Assembly: GCA_002327405.1 (NCBI GenBank) | Contig: DCVO01000098.1 | Location: 1,334 to 33,706 of the forward strand | Direction: 5' to 3' | Source of the DNA: Thiobacillus sp. UBA2186 | GTDB lineage: Bacteria > Pseudomonadota > Gammaproteobacteria > Burkholderiales > Thiobacillaceae | Length of the DNA: 32,373 bases | Shown here: positions 1-8,090 of the stretch, in pieces | Position numbering within the stretch: the stretch's first letter is position 1 | Layout: each line of letters begins with the position of its first letter | Notes under the pieces: generated by a model | What the model was told of the DNA's origin: nothing | Databases searched by the model: none | The model's input: the letters and a program-made list of their open reading frames with translations, nothing else | Program-made: the position numbers and the translations under genes

Positions 1-668
1 ACCGTGAGGGGTGTTTTTAACTCGTGCGACACATTAGCCACAAAGTCCCGGCGGGTCGTCTCCAGCCGGTCCAGCTGGGTGATGTCGCGGGTCATCAGCA
101 GACGCTGCCGGTTGCCGTATGGAATCACCTGCACCTGAAGCACGCGATTGGAATCACGAACACCTCGCAGCACAACGGCGCGATCCCACACCAGGCTATT
201 CAGATAGCTGACGAAGTCCGGGTGGCGAACAATGTTGATCAGGTTTCGGCCAGCATCTTGCTCGCTGCTAATGCCCAGGTGTTCTTCGGCCTGCTCATTG
301 GCATACAGGATCTGGTTATCCTCGTTCAGGGTCGCCACGCCATCGGGCATCGCCTCGGTTGCATTGCGAAACCCTTTAAGGGTGTCGGCAAGCTGCTGCT
401 TCTGATTCTCAAAAGACTTTGCCAGACGATAGATGGTGGCAAAGAGCAGATCCCAGGTGCCCGAGCCGTGGGGTACGCGCTCGACTCTGAAATCTTCCAG
501 CCACGTCATCATGCGTTGCAGATAAAACAGCTGGTGCACCAGCCACACTGTCAGAATGATCAGTGCAGTGATCCAGCCCGCCCGATCGCCAAAGGCTGCG
601 CCCATCACAAATGACACTGCGCCAATGCCCAGCAGATAGAAAAAGATTCGAATCCAGAAACCGACCAT
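1..668 (-). CDS. phoR: Phosphate regulon sensor histidine kinase PhoR (N-terminal part, runs off window)
   Basis: This is the membrane sensor kinase that phosphorylates PhoB when phosphate is limiting. The first 222 residues are visible. Two hydrophobic segments (about residues 7-25 and 32-50) form the membrane anchor. A PAS-type region follows, recognisable around EAMPDG (105-110) and IVRHPDF (146-152). The dimerisation box FVANVSHELKTPLT carries the phospho-acceptor His215. The ATPase domain lies beyond the window edge. The ATG at 668 gives the short N-terminus before the membrane segments that is usual for PhoR; no strong ribosome binding site is seen. It lies 65 bp downstream of phoB on the same strand, so the two are probably co-transcribed. 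The family call is firm. Confidence 0.93.
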   Translation of the reverse strand, partial: MVGFWIRIFFYLLGIGAVSFVMGAAFGDRAGWITALIILTVWLVHQLFYLQRMMTWLEDFRVERVPHGSGTWDLLFATIYRLAKSFENQKQQLADTLKGFRNATEAMPDGVATLNEDNQILYANEQAEEHLGISSEQDAGRNLINIVRHPDFVSYLNSLVWDRAVVLRGVRDSNRVLQVQVIPYGNRQRLLMTRDITQLDRLETTRRDFVANVSHELKTPLT

Positions 669-733
669 AGCCAGATTATGGCCCGATCATTGCGCGCGGC
701 GTGCGCCGCGTCTTAAAAATTCCGTAATTTAAA

Positions 734-1429
734 TTAACGTACAGCGGTGGCGCTGTATCGGTAGCCGCTCCCCCTGACGGTTTCAATCAGGTGGTCATGC
801 CCGGTCAGCTCTAACGATTTGCGCAGCCGTCGAATATGTACGTCGACTGTGCGCTCTTCGACAAAGACATGGTCTCCCCAGACCTGGTCAAGCAGCTGCG
901 CGCGGCTATGCACACGCTCTGGGTGAGTCATAAAGAAATGGAGCAGCCTGAATTCGGTTGGCCCCAGCTCAAACGGTTTTCCGTCCCCCCACAGGCGATG
1001 GGTAGCGGGATCCAGACGCAGGCCACCACTCTCCACAATGTCACTCGTCAGCTGCGGCGCACGCCGTCTAAGCACGGCCTTGATGCGGGCCATTAATTCT
1101 TTGGGCGAAAAGGGTTTGGTGATGTAATCGTCGGCGCCGGTTTCCAGGCCCTCCACCTTGTCGGTCTCGTCGGTACGAGCGGTGAGCATGATGATGGGAA
1201 TGTCGCGGGTGCGGTCTTGGCTGCGCAGCCGCCGTGCCAGCTGAACGCCGCTCATGCCCGGCAGCATCCAGTCCAGCAGAATCACGTCCGGCAGCGTGGT
1301 TTTCAGGTACTGCAGCGCGCCTTCGGCGTCGTCCGCTGCGGTCACCTTGTGGCCGGCCTGGCCCAGGTTCAGTTTCAACAGTTCTTGTATGCCTGGCTCG
1401 TCTTCCACCAGGAGGATGTTTGCGGCCAT
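734..1429 (-). CDS. phoB: Phosphate regulon response regulator PhoB
   Basis: OmpR/PhoB-type transcription factor of 231 residues that activates phosphate-starvation genes after phosphorylation by PhoR. The receiver domain (1-120) has the acidic pair E9/D10, phospho-acceptor D53 in LLDWMLPG, T83 and K105. The C-terminal winged helix (about 130-228) includes RTVDVHIRRLRK and ends with RGSGYRYS. The open frame extends far upstream on this strand, but the ATG at 1429 begins MAANILLVEDE, the normal PhoB N-terminus, so longer versions are spurious. A Pho box lies about 50 bp upstream, which implies autoregulation. The partner phoR follows. Confidence 0.96.
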   Translation of the reverse strand: MAANILLVEDEPGIQELLKLNLGQAGHKVTAADDAEGALQYLKTTLPDVILLDWMLPGMSGVQLARRLRSQDRTRDIPIIMLTARTDETDKVEGLETGADDYITKPFSPKELMARIKAVLRRRAPQLTSDIVESGGLRLDPATHRLWGDGKPFELGPTEFRLLHFFMTHPERVHSRAQLLDQVWGDHVFVEERTVDVHIRRLRKSLELTGHDHLIETVRGSGYRYSATAVR

Positions 1430-1478
1430 TTTTTCCCGCTCCAGTCTGTTTGAGACCTGGCCATAGTATGACGCAGAA

Positions 1479-1496
1479 ATGACAGCTTTGTGACAG
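1479..1496 (-). promoter_or_regulatory. Pho box upstream of phoB
   Basis: Read on the minus strand this is CTGTCACAAAGCTGTCAT: two CTGTCA repeats 11 bp apart, the spacing of the PhoB-binding Pho box. A third weaker repeat (GCGTCAT) follows at the same period, then CATACT as a plausible -10 element. The site lies about 50 bp before the phoB ATG, as expected for autoactivation. It is also upstream of the divergent ubiE, but faces phoB. Confidence 0.82.
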
Positions 1497-1531
1497 AAGG
1501 CCTTGCCGCCCGCTCTCGGGTAAAATGTCGC

Positions 1532-2272
1532 ATGGACGAGAAAAACACCACCCATTTCGGCTTCAAGACCGTGGCCGAGTCGGAAAAGGCGGCCAAGGTT
1601 GCGGAAGTCTTCCATTCCGTGGCGCGCCGCTACGACCTCATGAACGACCTCATGTCGGGCGGCCTGCACCGGCTGTGGAAACGCTTCGCTGTCAGCCAGG
1701 CGGGCCTGCGCCCCGGGCAGAAGGTGCTGGACATCGCCGGCGGCACCGGCGACATGACTCGCCTGTTCCTGAAGGAAGTCGGCAGGAGCGGCGAGGTGTG
1801 GCTCACCGACATCAACTATTCCATGCTGAACGAAGGCAGGAACCGGCTGCTCAACGAGGGCACGATCACACCGGTGGCGCAGTGCGACGCGGAAAAGCTG
1901 CCCTTCCCCGACAATCATTTCGACTGCGTGTGCGTGTCCTTCGGCCTGCGCAACATGACGCACAAGGACGTGGCGCTGGCCGAGACGTACCGCGTGCTGA
2001 AGCCGGGCGGCCGTCTGCTGGTGCTGGAGTTCTCCAAGGTGTGGAAACCCCTGGAACCCTTCTACGACGCGTATTCCTTCAAGGTGTTGCCGAAAATGGG
2101 CGAACTCATCACCCAGGACGCGGACAGTTACCGCTATTTGGCCGAATCCATCCGCATGCATCCCGGCCAGGAAGAACTGAAAGCCATGATGGAGTCCGCG
2201 GGCTTCGGGCGCGTGACTTACCACAACCTCACCGCCGGCGTGGTGGCCTTGCACAGGGGCTACAAGTTTTGA
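1532..2272 (+). CDS. ubiE: Ubiquinone/menaquinone biosynthesis C-methyltransferase UbiE
   Basis: SAM-dependent C-methyltransferase of quinone biosynthesis (246 residues). The SAM-binding motif I, VLDIAGGTGDM, is at 65-75. Other UbiE hallmarks are HSVARRYDLMND near residue 28, AEKLPFPDNHFD, SFGLRNMTHKD, and the C-terminal LTAGVVALHRGYKF. The frame is open back to 1490, but the ATG at 1532 gives the usual N-terminus and length. Its TGA overlaps the TTG start of ubiJ, and ubiB follows, so the three form a ubiquinone operon. It is divergent from phoB. Confidence 0.96.
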   Translation: MDEKNTTHFGFKTVAESEKAAKVAEVFHSVARRYDLMNDLMSGGLHRLWKRFAVSQAGLRPGQKVLDIAGGTGDMTRLFLKEVGRSGEVWLTDINYSMLNEGRNRLLNEGTITPVAQCDAEKLPFPDNHFDCVCVSFGLRNMTHKDVALAETYRVLKPGGRLLVLEFSKVWKPLEPFYDAYSFKVLPKMGELITQDADSYRYLAESIRMHPGQEELKAMMESAGFGRVTYHNLTAGVVALHRGYKF

Positions 2273-2844
2273 TCGCCGAGCAGTTGATCGCCGGCGGCCT
2301 CGACCGCCTGTTCGCGCAAACCCCGGGGGCGCGCGACGCCCTGGCCAAACAGGCCGGACACACCCTGGCACTGGACATGATGCTGTTCCGCGCCAAGCTG
2401 CGAATCGGCGAAAGCGGAAACTTGCGCGCGGCGCCCATGGACGAGGCCGAGGCCGTGATTTTTCTTACCCCGGACGTGCTCTTGCGCCTGCCCGAGAAGG
2501 GCAAGGCTGCGTTCCGCGAACTGCGTACCGAGGGCGACGCCGAACTGCTGTCCGCCTTCAACGATGCCTTCCAGCAGCTGGATCTCGACGCCGAGGCCGA
2601 ACTTTCCCGCCTGTTCGGCCCCATCGCCGGCTTCCGCCTGGCCGAAGCCGGCCGCGCCTTCTCCGGCTGGGTGAAACAGGCAACGGAAGACACCGCCCAC
2701 GCCTTTGCCGAATACGCGGTGGAGGAGTCCCCCATGCTGGCGAGCCGCGTGGACATCGAACGCTTCAACCGCGAGGTCGATGCTTTGCGCGACGATGCCG
2801 CCCGCCTGGAAGCGCGCCTCGACAAGCTGAACCCGGCCAAATGA
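2269..2844 (+). CDS. ubiJ: Ubiquinone biosynthesis accessory factor UbiJ (SCP2 domain)
   Basis: A 191-residue protein with an N-terminal SCP2 sterol-carrier-like lipid-binding region (about 15-110) and a C-terminal segment rich in charged heptads (about 155-190), the arrangement of UbiJ. UbiJ is a non-catalytic partner in the soluble ubiquinone-biosynthesis complex. The first ATG in frame lies deep inside the domain. The TTG at 2269 is chosen because it overlaps the ubiE stop (TTGA) and AGGGG lies about 9 nt upstream; this implies translational coupling. Its stop overlaps the ubiB start (ATGA). The call rests on the ubiE-ubiJ-ubiB order as well as the sequence. Confidence 0.88.
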   Translation: MIAEQLIAGGLDRLFAQTPGARDALAKQAGHTLALDMMLFRAKLRIGESGNLRAAPMDEAEAVIFLTPDVLLRLPEKGKAAFRELRTEGDAELLSAFNDAFQQLDLDAEAELSRLFGPIAGFRLAEAGRAFSGWVKQATEDTAHAFAEYAVEESPMLASRVDIERFNREVDALRDDAARLEARLDKLNPAK

Positions 2845-4367
2845 AACTCTTGCGCCTGCTCACGATCCTCTCCGTGGGCATCCGTTACGGCCTCGACGAT
2901 TTCCTGCTCGGCCATGCCAGGACCCGCTGGCTGCGCCCCTTGGTGCGCGGGCTGTTCTTCTGGCGCAAGCTTTCGCGTCCGCGCGGCGAGCGCCTGCGCC
3001 TTGCGCTGGAGTCATTGGGCCCGCTGTTCGTCAAGTTCGGGCAGATGCTGTCCACGCGCCGCGACCTCCTGCCCGACGACATCGCCGACGAGCTGGCCCT
3101 GCTGCAGGATCGCGTGCCTCCCTATCCTTTCGCCCAGGTCGAGCGCGAACTGAATGCCGCCTACGGCAAACCCTGGCAAAAGATATTCGCCGAGTTCGAC
3201 CCGACACCGGTGGCCTCGGCTTCGGTGGCGCAGGTGCATTTCGCCGTGCTGCACGATGGCCGCCTGGTCGCGGTCAAGGTGCTGCGCCCAGGCATCGCGC
3301 GCATCATCGAGCACGACCTCGGCCTGCTCGACGCCGGCGCGCTGCTGATCGAGAAGCTTTTCGCCGACGGCAAGCGCCTGAGGCCGCGCGAAGTGGTGGA
3401 GGAATTCCGCAAGACCCTGGCCGACGAACTCGACCTGATGCGCGAAGCCTCCAACGCAGCGCTCCTGAAGCGCAATTTCGAGCATTCACCCATGATGCGC
3501 GTGCCCGAGGTGCATTTCGATTTTTGCCGCGAATCGGTCATGGTCATGGAGCGCATCCACGGCCTGCCCATCAGCCAGGTCGCCGCCCTGCGCGCGGCCG
3601 GCGTCGACATTCCGCGCCTGGCCAAAAACGGCGTGGAAATCTTCTTCACCCAGGTATTCCGCGACGGTTTCTTCCATGCCGACATGCATCCCGGCAACAT
3701 CTTCGTCGGCACCGAGGGCGCGGACAAGGGCCGTTACCTGGCGGTGGACTTCGGCATCTGCGGCACCCTGTCGGAAGTCGACAAGAACTACCTCGCCATC
3801 AATTTCCTCGCCGCCTTCCGCCGCGACTACAAGCGCTTCGCCGAGGCCCACATCGAATCGGGCTGGGTGCCGGCCGATACGCGGGTGGAAGAGCTCGAGG
3901 CCGCGGTGCGCGCCTGCTGCGAGCCCTACTTCGACAAGCCGATCAAGGACATTTCCTTCGGCCACCTTCTGATGCGCCTGTTCGCCATGTCGCGCCGCTT
4001 CAACGTCGAGATCCAGCCGCAGCTGGTGCTGTTGCAGAAAACCCTGCTGCAGATCGAGGGCCTGGGCCGCCAGCTCGACCCGGACCTGGATTTGTGGAAG
4101 ACCGGCAAGCCTTACCTCGAGCGCTGGATGAGCGAACAGCTCGGCTGGCGCGGCTTGGTCAGGCGCATGAAGGAAGAGGCGCCGGAATGGGCGCGCGTGC
4201 TGCCGCAGTTGCCGCGCCTGACCCACGCCTTCCTGTCGCGCCCGGCGAAAGACAGCGAACTGCAGGCCCGGATCAAGAATCTGCAGGCGCGCCAGCGCCG
4301 CATCGAACGCCTGGCAGTAATCGCGGTACTGCTGTCTGCCGCTGTCGCGCTCGGCGCCTGGTGGTAA
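2841..4367 (+). CDS. ubiB: Ubiquinone biosynthesis kinase-like protein UbiB
   Basis: ABC1/ADCK/UbiB family protein kinase-like ATPase (508 residues) needed for ubiquinone synthesis at the inner membrane. The family KxGQ motif appears as KFGQMLSTRRDLLPDD (65-80). An Ala-rich loop (ASASVAQVH) and the ATP-site lysine in VAVKVLRP (K146) follow. The catalytic loop is HADMHPGN (279-286) and the metal-binding motif is VDFG (302-305). A hydrophobic C-terminal helix (about 488-508) anchors the protein. The start overlaps ubiJ by 4 nt (ATGA). A purine-rich inverted repeat begins 17 bp after the stop. Confidence 0.96.
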   Translation: MKLLRLLTILSVGIRYGLDDFLLGHARTRWLRPLVRGLFFWRKLSRPRGERLRLALESLGPLFVKFGQMLSTRRDLLPDDIADELALLQDRVPPYPFAQVERELNAAYGKPWQKIFAEFDPTPVASASVAQVHFAVLHDGRLVAVKVLRPGIARIIEHDLGLLDAGALLIEKLFADGKRLRPREVVEEFRKTLADELDLMREASNAALLKRNFEHSPMMRVPEVHFDFCRESVMVMERIHGLPISQVAALRAAGVDIPRLAKNGVEIFFTQVFRDGFFHADMHPGNIFVGTEGADKGRYLAVDFGICGTLSEVDKNYLAINFLAAFRRDYKRFAEAHIESGWVPADTRVEELEAAVRACCEPYFDKPIKDISFGHLLMRLFAMSRRFNVEIQPQLVLLQKTLLQIEGLGRQLDPDLDLWKTGKPYLERWMSEQLGWRGLVRRMKEEAPEWARVLPQLPRLTHAFLSRPAKDSELQARIKNLQARQRRIERLAVIAVLLSAAVALGAWW

Positions 4368-4384
4368 AGTAAGCGGCTCCTTGA

Positions 4385-4452
4385 ACAAAGAGGACATGAG
4401 GACAAAGAGGAAAGCAAAAACGGGGTTTGCTCCTGTCCTCTTGTCCTCTTTG
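4385..4452. repeat. Purine-rich imperfect inverted repeat after ubiB (copy 1)
   Basis: The left arm, 4385-4403, reads ACAAAGAGGACATGAGGAC. The right arm, 4434-4452, is its reverse complement with one mismatch. Pairing continues inward with a small bulge (GGAAAGCAAA against TTTGCTCC), leaving a loop of about 8 nt. Each arm is built from short GAGGAC-like units. No T-run follows, so it is not a classical terminator. It resembles the elements at 5098-5175 and 17000-17113. Confidence 0.75.
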
Positions 4453-4473
4453 TAAAAAGATTTGCCGCTGTTG

Positions 4474-5100
4474 ATGCCCCAAAGCAAAATCTTCCTGCCC
4501 GGTCTGTTTCTCGCCACGCTGGCTGCCCTCGGGGTTTCCGGCATCGGACCTTACGACCGCCTCACCTGGTGGATGGAAGTCATGCCGGTGCTGATCGCGC
4601 TGCCCATCCTGGTTTTCACCCGCCGCATCTTCCCGCTCACGCCGCTCCTGTACGGCCTGCTGTTCTTTCACGGCCTGGTCTTGATGCTGGGCGGGCACTA
4701 CACCTATTCGCGCGTGCCGCTGGGATTCTGGCTGCAGGACGGGTTCGACCTCGCGCGCAACCACTACGACCGCATCGGCCACCTCACCCAGGGCTTCGTG
4801 CCCGCCATCCTCGCGCGCGAAATTCTCCTCCGGCTCTCGCCTTTGAGATCCGGCGGCTGGCTGTTCTTCCTGGTGTGCTGTGTGGTGCTGGCGGTGTCGG
4901 CGACCTACGAGTTCGTCGAATGGTGGGCGTCGCTGCTCTACGGCGCCGAGGCGGACGAATTCCTCGCCACCCAGGGCGACATCTGGGACACGCAATGGGA
5001 CATGCTGCTGGCGCTGATCGGCTGCCTGGTTTCGCAGACGCTGCTGTCTGGCTGGCATAACCGGCAACTGCAACTCATGGGGATAAGGACGGACAATTAA
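4474..5100 (+). CDS. DUF2238 integral membrane protein (YjdF-like)
   Basis: A 208-residue polytopic inner-membrane protein with about six hydrophobic segments. The conserved polar patches typical of DUF2238/YjdF proteins are GHYTYSRVPLG, RNHYDRIGHLTQGF and the late QGDIWDTQWDM before the last membrane segment. No biochemical function is established. The ATG at 4474 is preferred; a TTG four codons earlier (4462) is possible and neither has a clear ribosome binding site. It sits alone between two purine-rich inverted repeats, and its TAA lies within the edge of the second. Confidence 0.8.
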   Translation: MPQSKIFLPGLFLATLAALGVSGIGPYDRLTWWMEVMPVLIALPILVFTRRIFPLTPLLYGLLFFHGLVLMLGGHYTYSRVPLGFWLQDGFDLARNHYDRIGHLTQGFVPAILAREILLRLSPLRSGGWLFFLVCCVVLAVSATYEFVEWWASLLYGAEADEFLATQGDIWDTQWDMLLALIGCLVSQTLLSGWHNRQLQLMGIRTDN

Positions 5101-5175
5101 CACAGAGAAAACAGAGGTAGCTGAGGACTGCATTAAATTTGCTTTTCCTCTGAGCCCTCTGTTCCCTCCGTGTTC
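5098..5175. repeat. Purine-rich imperfect inverted repeat between DUF2238 gene and nadA (copy 2)
   Basis: The left arm starts within the TAA of the DUF2238 gene (AACACAGAGAAAACAGAGG). The right arm ends near 5175 (CCTCTGTTCCCTCCGTGTT). About 22 of 29 positions pair. Several mismatches are A-C in the plus-strand RNA but become G-U wobbles in the minus-strand RNA, so folding may favour the nadA side. It lies between convergent genes. A GCAAA-type inner segment is shared with copy 1. Confidence 0.7.
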
Positions 5176-5189
5176 AAGCTTTGAGGTTT

Positions 5190-6251
5190 TCAGTCCACGC
5201 CGTCACTGACTTGTGTCTTCATCATCGCCGCGAAATCGAGCATGCGCTCGATCGGCACCACGGCCTTCTTGCGGATTTCCTCGTCGATGTGAATCTCGTT
5301 GGCGCCGGTTTCCAGCACGTGTTTGAGGTTGCGCAGGCCGTTCATCGCCATCCACGGGCAGTGCGCGCAGGACAGGCAGGTGGCCCCAACGCCGCCGGTG
5401 GGCGCCTCGATCAGCACCTTGCCGGGGGCTTCTTCGTGCATCTTGTGGAAAATGCCGTTGTCGGTGGCGACGATGAATTCGCGGTTGGGCAGGTTCTTCG
5501 CCGCCTCGACGATCTGGGTGGTCGAACCCACCACGTCGGCGAGCGCAATGACGTCTTCCGGCGACTCCGGGTGCACCAGCACCGCTGCATCCGGATGCAG
5601 CTTCTTCAAGCGTACCAGCGCTTCGGCCTGGAAGGCTTCGTGCACCACGCAGCTGCCTTCCCACAGCACCATGTCGGCGCCGCTCTCCTGCTGCACGTAG
5701 CGGCCGAGGTGACGGTCCGGCGCCCACAACAGCTTCTCGCCGCGCGCGTGCAGATACTTGGCCAGCTTGACCGCGATGCTGGAAGTCACCACCCAGTCGG
5801 CGCGCGCCTTCACCGCGGCGCTGGTGTTGGAATACACCACCACGGTGCGTTCGGGGTGTTGGTCGCAGAATTCGGCAAACTCCTTGGCCGGGCAGGACAG
5901 GTCGAGCGAACACTCCGCCTCCAGGGTCGGCATCAGTACGCGCTTTTCCGGGTTGAGGATCTTGGCGGTTTCGCCCATGAAGCGCACGCCGGCGACGATG
6001 ATGGTCTTCGCCGGATGGGCATGGCCGAAGCGGGCCATTTCCAGCGAGTCCGACACCTTGCCGCCGGTTTCCTCGGCGAGGTCCTGAAGGTCGGCGTTGG
6101 TGTAGTAATGCGCCACCAGCACCGCGTCCTGCGCCTTCATCAGCGCCTTGATCCCGGCCTTGAGCGCGGCGCGCTCGGCATCATCCAGCTGCTCTTCCAC
6201 GATGGGCGGCACGCTGATTCTCTGCATGAACTCTAAAGCACTTACCTGCAT
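5190..6251 (-). CDS. nadA: Quinolinate synthase NadA
   Basis: [4Fe-4S] enzyme that condenses iminoaspartate with dihydroxyacetone phosphate to quinolinate in NAD synthesis (353 residues). Likely cluster ligands are C114 (EAECSLD), C201 (WEGSCVVHEAF) and C298 in the CLSCAHCPW motif. The substrate-site motif VLVAHYYTNADLQDLAE is near residue 44. The frame is open well upstream, but the ATG at 6251 is preceded by AAGGAAG at good spacing and gives the usual length. Divergent from hda; nadB and nadC are not in the window. Confidence 0.96.
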   Translation of the reverse strand: MQVSALEFMQRISVPPIVEEQLDDAERAALKAGIKALMKAQDAVLVAHYYTNADLQDLAEETGGKVSDSLEMARFGHAHPAKTIIVAGVRFMGETAKILNPEKRVLMPTLEAECSLDLSCPAKEFAEFCDQHPERTVVVYSNTSAAVKARADWVVTSSIAVKLAKYLHARGEKLLWAPDRHLGRYVQQESGADMVLWEGSCVVHEAFQAEALVRLKKLHPDAAVLVHPESPEDVIALADVVGSTTQIVEAAKNLPNREFIVATDNGIFHKMHEEAPGKVLIEAPTGGVGATCLSCAHCPWMAMNGLRNLKHVLETGANEIHIDEEIRKKAVVPIERMLDFAAMMKTQVSDGVD

Positions 6252-6330
6252 AGCTGCTTCTTCCTTGGGATCAGCGAATTTAAGCCGCCTTGCCCGCCAT
6301 GTAAACCGGAATTTGAGGATAATGTCGGCC

Positions 6331-6969
6331 ATGCAACAATTGCTGCTCGACATCCGGCCGGCCGCCCGGCCGACCCTCGACAATTTCATCCCCGGCACCA
6401 ACCGGGAACTGCTCGGCCACCTGAAACAATGGCTGGGCGGCGAAACGGCGGAGACTGCCTTATATATATGGGGCCCACCCGGCAGCGGCAAGACCCATCT
6501 GCTGAAAGCGCTGGCGACCGAGGCTGGCGGCCACGTCTGGAATGGAGCCGGCGAAATCCCTGCCAACCTGCCGCTGGCCGCAGTGGATGATGTGGAAAAG
6601 CTCGATGAACCGGCCCAGATCGCCACCTTCGACGCCTACAACCGCGCCAAGGCTGCCGGGCTTCGCTTCGTCGCCGCCGGCGAAAACGCGCCAGCGGGCT
6701 TGAAGCTGCGCGAAGACCTGCGCACCCGCCTGGGCTGGGGGCTCGTCTACCGGCTATATCCCTTGAGCGATGCCGACATGCAGGCTGCACTCGCCAGGCA
6801 CGCGCAAGCCCTCGGCTTCGATCTCGACCCCGCCATCGCCAACTGGCTTTTGACCCGCGCGAGCCGCAACCTCGGCTATCTCTTGCAGATCGTCGAGGCG
6901 CTCGACCGCTACAGCCTGCAGACCAAGCGCCGCATAACCCTGCCGCTATTGAAGGAAATCCTGCCTTAG
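6331..6969 (+). CDS. hda: DnaA regulatory inactivator Hda
   Basis: A 212-residue AAA+ protein homologous to the ATPase part of DnaA but lacking the DNA-binding domain. With the sliding clamp, Hda stimulates ATP hydrolysis by DnaA and so prevents re-initiation. The Walker A motif GPPGSGKTHLL is at 48-58, and a Walker B-like AAVDDVEKL follows at about 83-91. The short N-terminus QQLLLDI fits the clamp-binding peptide of Hda. An ATG three codons earlier (6322) is also possible; 6331 is preferred from the clamp motif. Divergent from nadA with about 80 bp between starts. Confidence 0.9.
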   Translation: MQQLLLDIRPAARPTLDNFIPGTNRELLGHLKQWLGGETAETALYIWGPPGSGKTHLLKALATEAGGHVWNGAGEIPANLPLAAVDDVEKLDEPAQIATFDAYNRAKAAGLRFVAAGENAPAGLKLREDLRTRLGWGLVYRLYPLSDADMQAALARHAQALGFDLDPAIANWLLTRASRNLGYLLQIVEALDRYSLQTKRRITLPLLKEILP

Positions 6970-7041
6970 GGCCTGTTCACGCTTGCCTGGCCTGGCACGG
7001 CTGGTTAGATTGGAGGCTGTCCGCATACGGATGAATCGCCC

Positions 7042-7509
7042 ATGAACGAACCCGTATCCTGCCGGGTCGCCACCCAGGCCGACCTTGCCGACATACTCAG
7101 GCTGTACGCACAACCGGATCTCGACGGCAGGGCGCTGTCGCTGCCGGAAGCCGAGCGCCTGTTCGAGCGCATCGCGCAACAACCGGACTACAAGCTCTAC
7201 GTCGCCGTCCGCGACGGGCAAATCGTCGGCACCTTCGCCCTGCTCATCATGCAAAACCTCGGGCACTGGGGCACGCCTTCGGGCGTCATCGAGGACGTGG
7301 CAGTCGATCCGGCCTGCCAGGGGCAGGGCATCGGCGGGATCATGATGCGGCACGCCCTGAAAATCTGCGGCGAAAAGAACTGCTACAAGGCAGTGCTCTC
7401 TTCCAATCTCAAGCGCGAACGGGCGCACGTCTTTTATGAATCGCTGGGCTTCGAGCGCCACGGCTACAGCTACCGCGTGCTGTTCGACCCGCCGCAGCAA
7501 ACTCCCTGA
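7042..7509 (+). CDS. GNAT family N-acetyltransferase
   Basis: A 155-residue GCN5-related acetyltransferase. The acetyl-CoA pyrophosphate loop appears as QGQGIGGIMM near residue 93, after the beta-strand IEDVAVDP. The end of the fold is seen in HVFYESLGFERHGYSYRV. The substrate cannot be told from sequence. It is the first gene of a tightly spaced run, with the next gene beginning 8 nt after its stop, so co-transcription with the PNPOx-like gene is likely. Confidence 0.85.
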   Translation: MNEPVSCRVATQADLADILRLYAQPDLDGRALSLPEAERLFERIAQQPDYKLYVAVRDGQIVGTFALLIMQNLGHWGTPSGVIEDVAVDPACQGQGIGGIMMRHALKICGEKNCYKAVLSSNLKRERAHVFYESLGFERHGYSYRVLFDPPQQTP

Positions 7510-7517
7510 GGAATGGC

Positions 7518-8081
7518 ATGGCCAAGCGTTTCGACTCCCTGTCCGAGCAACACATCAATTTCATCCTGACACAGAAAATTTTCTTCGTCGGTACCGCCGC
7601 CGCGGACAGCCGCGTCAACGTCTCGCCCAAGGGCATGGATACGCTGCGCGTGCTCGATGACAGGCGCGTGGCCTGGCTCAACGTGACCGGGAGCGGCAAC
7701 GAGACTGCCGCCCACGTAGAAATCGACCCGCGCATGACCCTCATGTTCTGCGCCTTCGAGGGGCCGCCGCTGATCCTGCGCCTGTACGGCCGCGCCCGCG
7801 CCATCCACCTCAACGACCCGGAGTGGAACGAACTGTATGCACTGTTCAATCCCCTGCCCGGCGCGCGCCAGATCTTCGAGCTTGCCATCGATCTGGTGCA
7901 AACCTCGTGCGGCGCCGGGGTGCCGCTCTACCAGTACCAGGGCGACCGCGAGGAGCTGAACGAGTGGTCGCGCAAGAAGGGCGAGGACGGCGTGCGCCAG
8001 TACTGGCTGGAAAAGAACCAGCTCAGCATCGACGGCCTGCCCACGCATATCGCCGAGAAAAATGCCCAGCTTGCAGATTAG
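7518..8081 (+). CDS. Pyridoxamine 5'-phosphate oxidase-family (flavin-binding split barrel) protein
   Basis: A 187-residue protein of the PNPOx-like split-barrel class. Supporting segments are IFFVGTAAADSRVNVSPKG near residue 19, WLNVTGSGNETAAH, and ILRLYGRARAIH. Members bind FMN, F420 or heme and the real substrate is unknown; this is not PdxH, which has a different C-terminus. The ATG at 7518 has GAGGA 5 nt upstream. The next gene starts 9 nt after the stop with its own ribosome binding site. Confidence 0.82.
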   Translation: MAKRFDSLSEQHINFILTQKIFFVGTAAADSRVNVSPKGMDTLRVLDDRRVAWLNVTGSGNETAAHVEIDPRMTLMFCAFEGPPLILRLYGRARAIHLNDPEWNELYALFNPLPGARQIFELAIDLVQTSCGAGVPLYQYQGDREELNEWSRKKGEDGVRQYWLEKNQLSIDGLPTHIAEKNAQLAD

Positions 8082-8090
8082 GAGACGAGT

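Noticed and set aside
350..400. Apparent frameshift in phoR near the GFRNATEAMPDG region
   Set aside because: Re-reading the reverse complement shows CTTAAAGGG, with which the frame is continuous; the gene is intact there.
24..614. Plus-strand 196-codon frame opposite phoR
   Set aside because: The minus strand reads a clear PhoR N-terminus with PAS region and H-box.
691..711. GC-rich hairpin between phoB and phoR as a terminator
   Set aside because: The stem (CGCGGC/GCCGCG) is short and no T-run follows on the minus strand, so termination between the two genes is not supported.
6458..6475. TTATATATATGGGG as a promoter inside hda
   Set aside because: It encodes LYIWG immediately before Walker A; no -35 is seen and no gene starts nearby.
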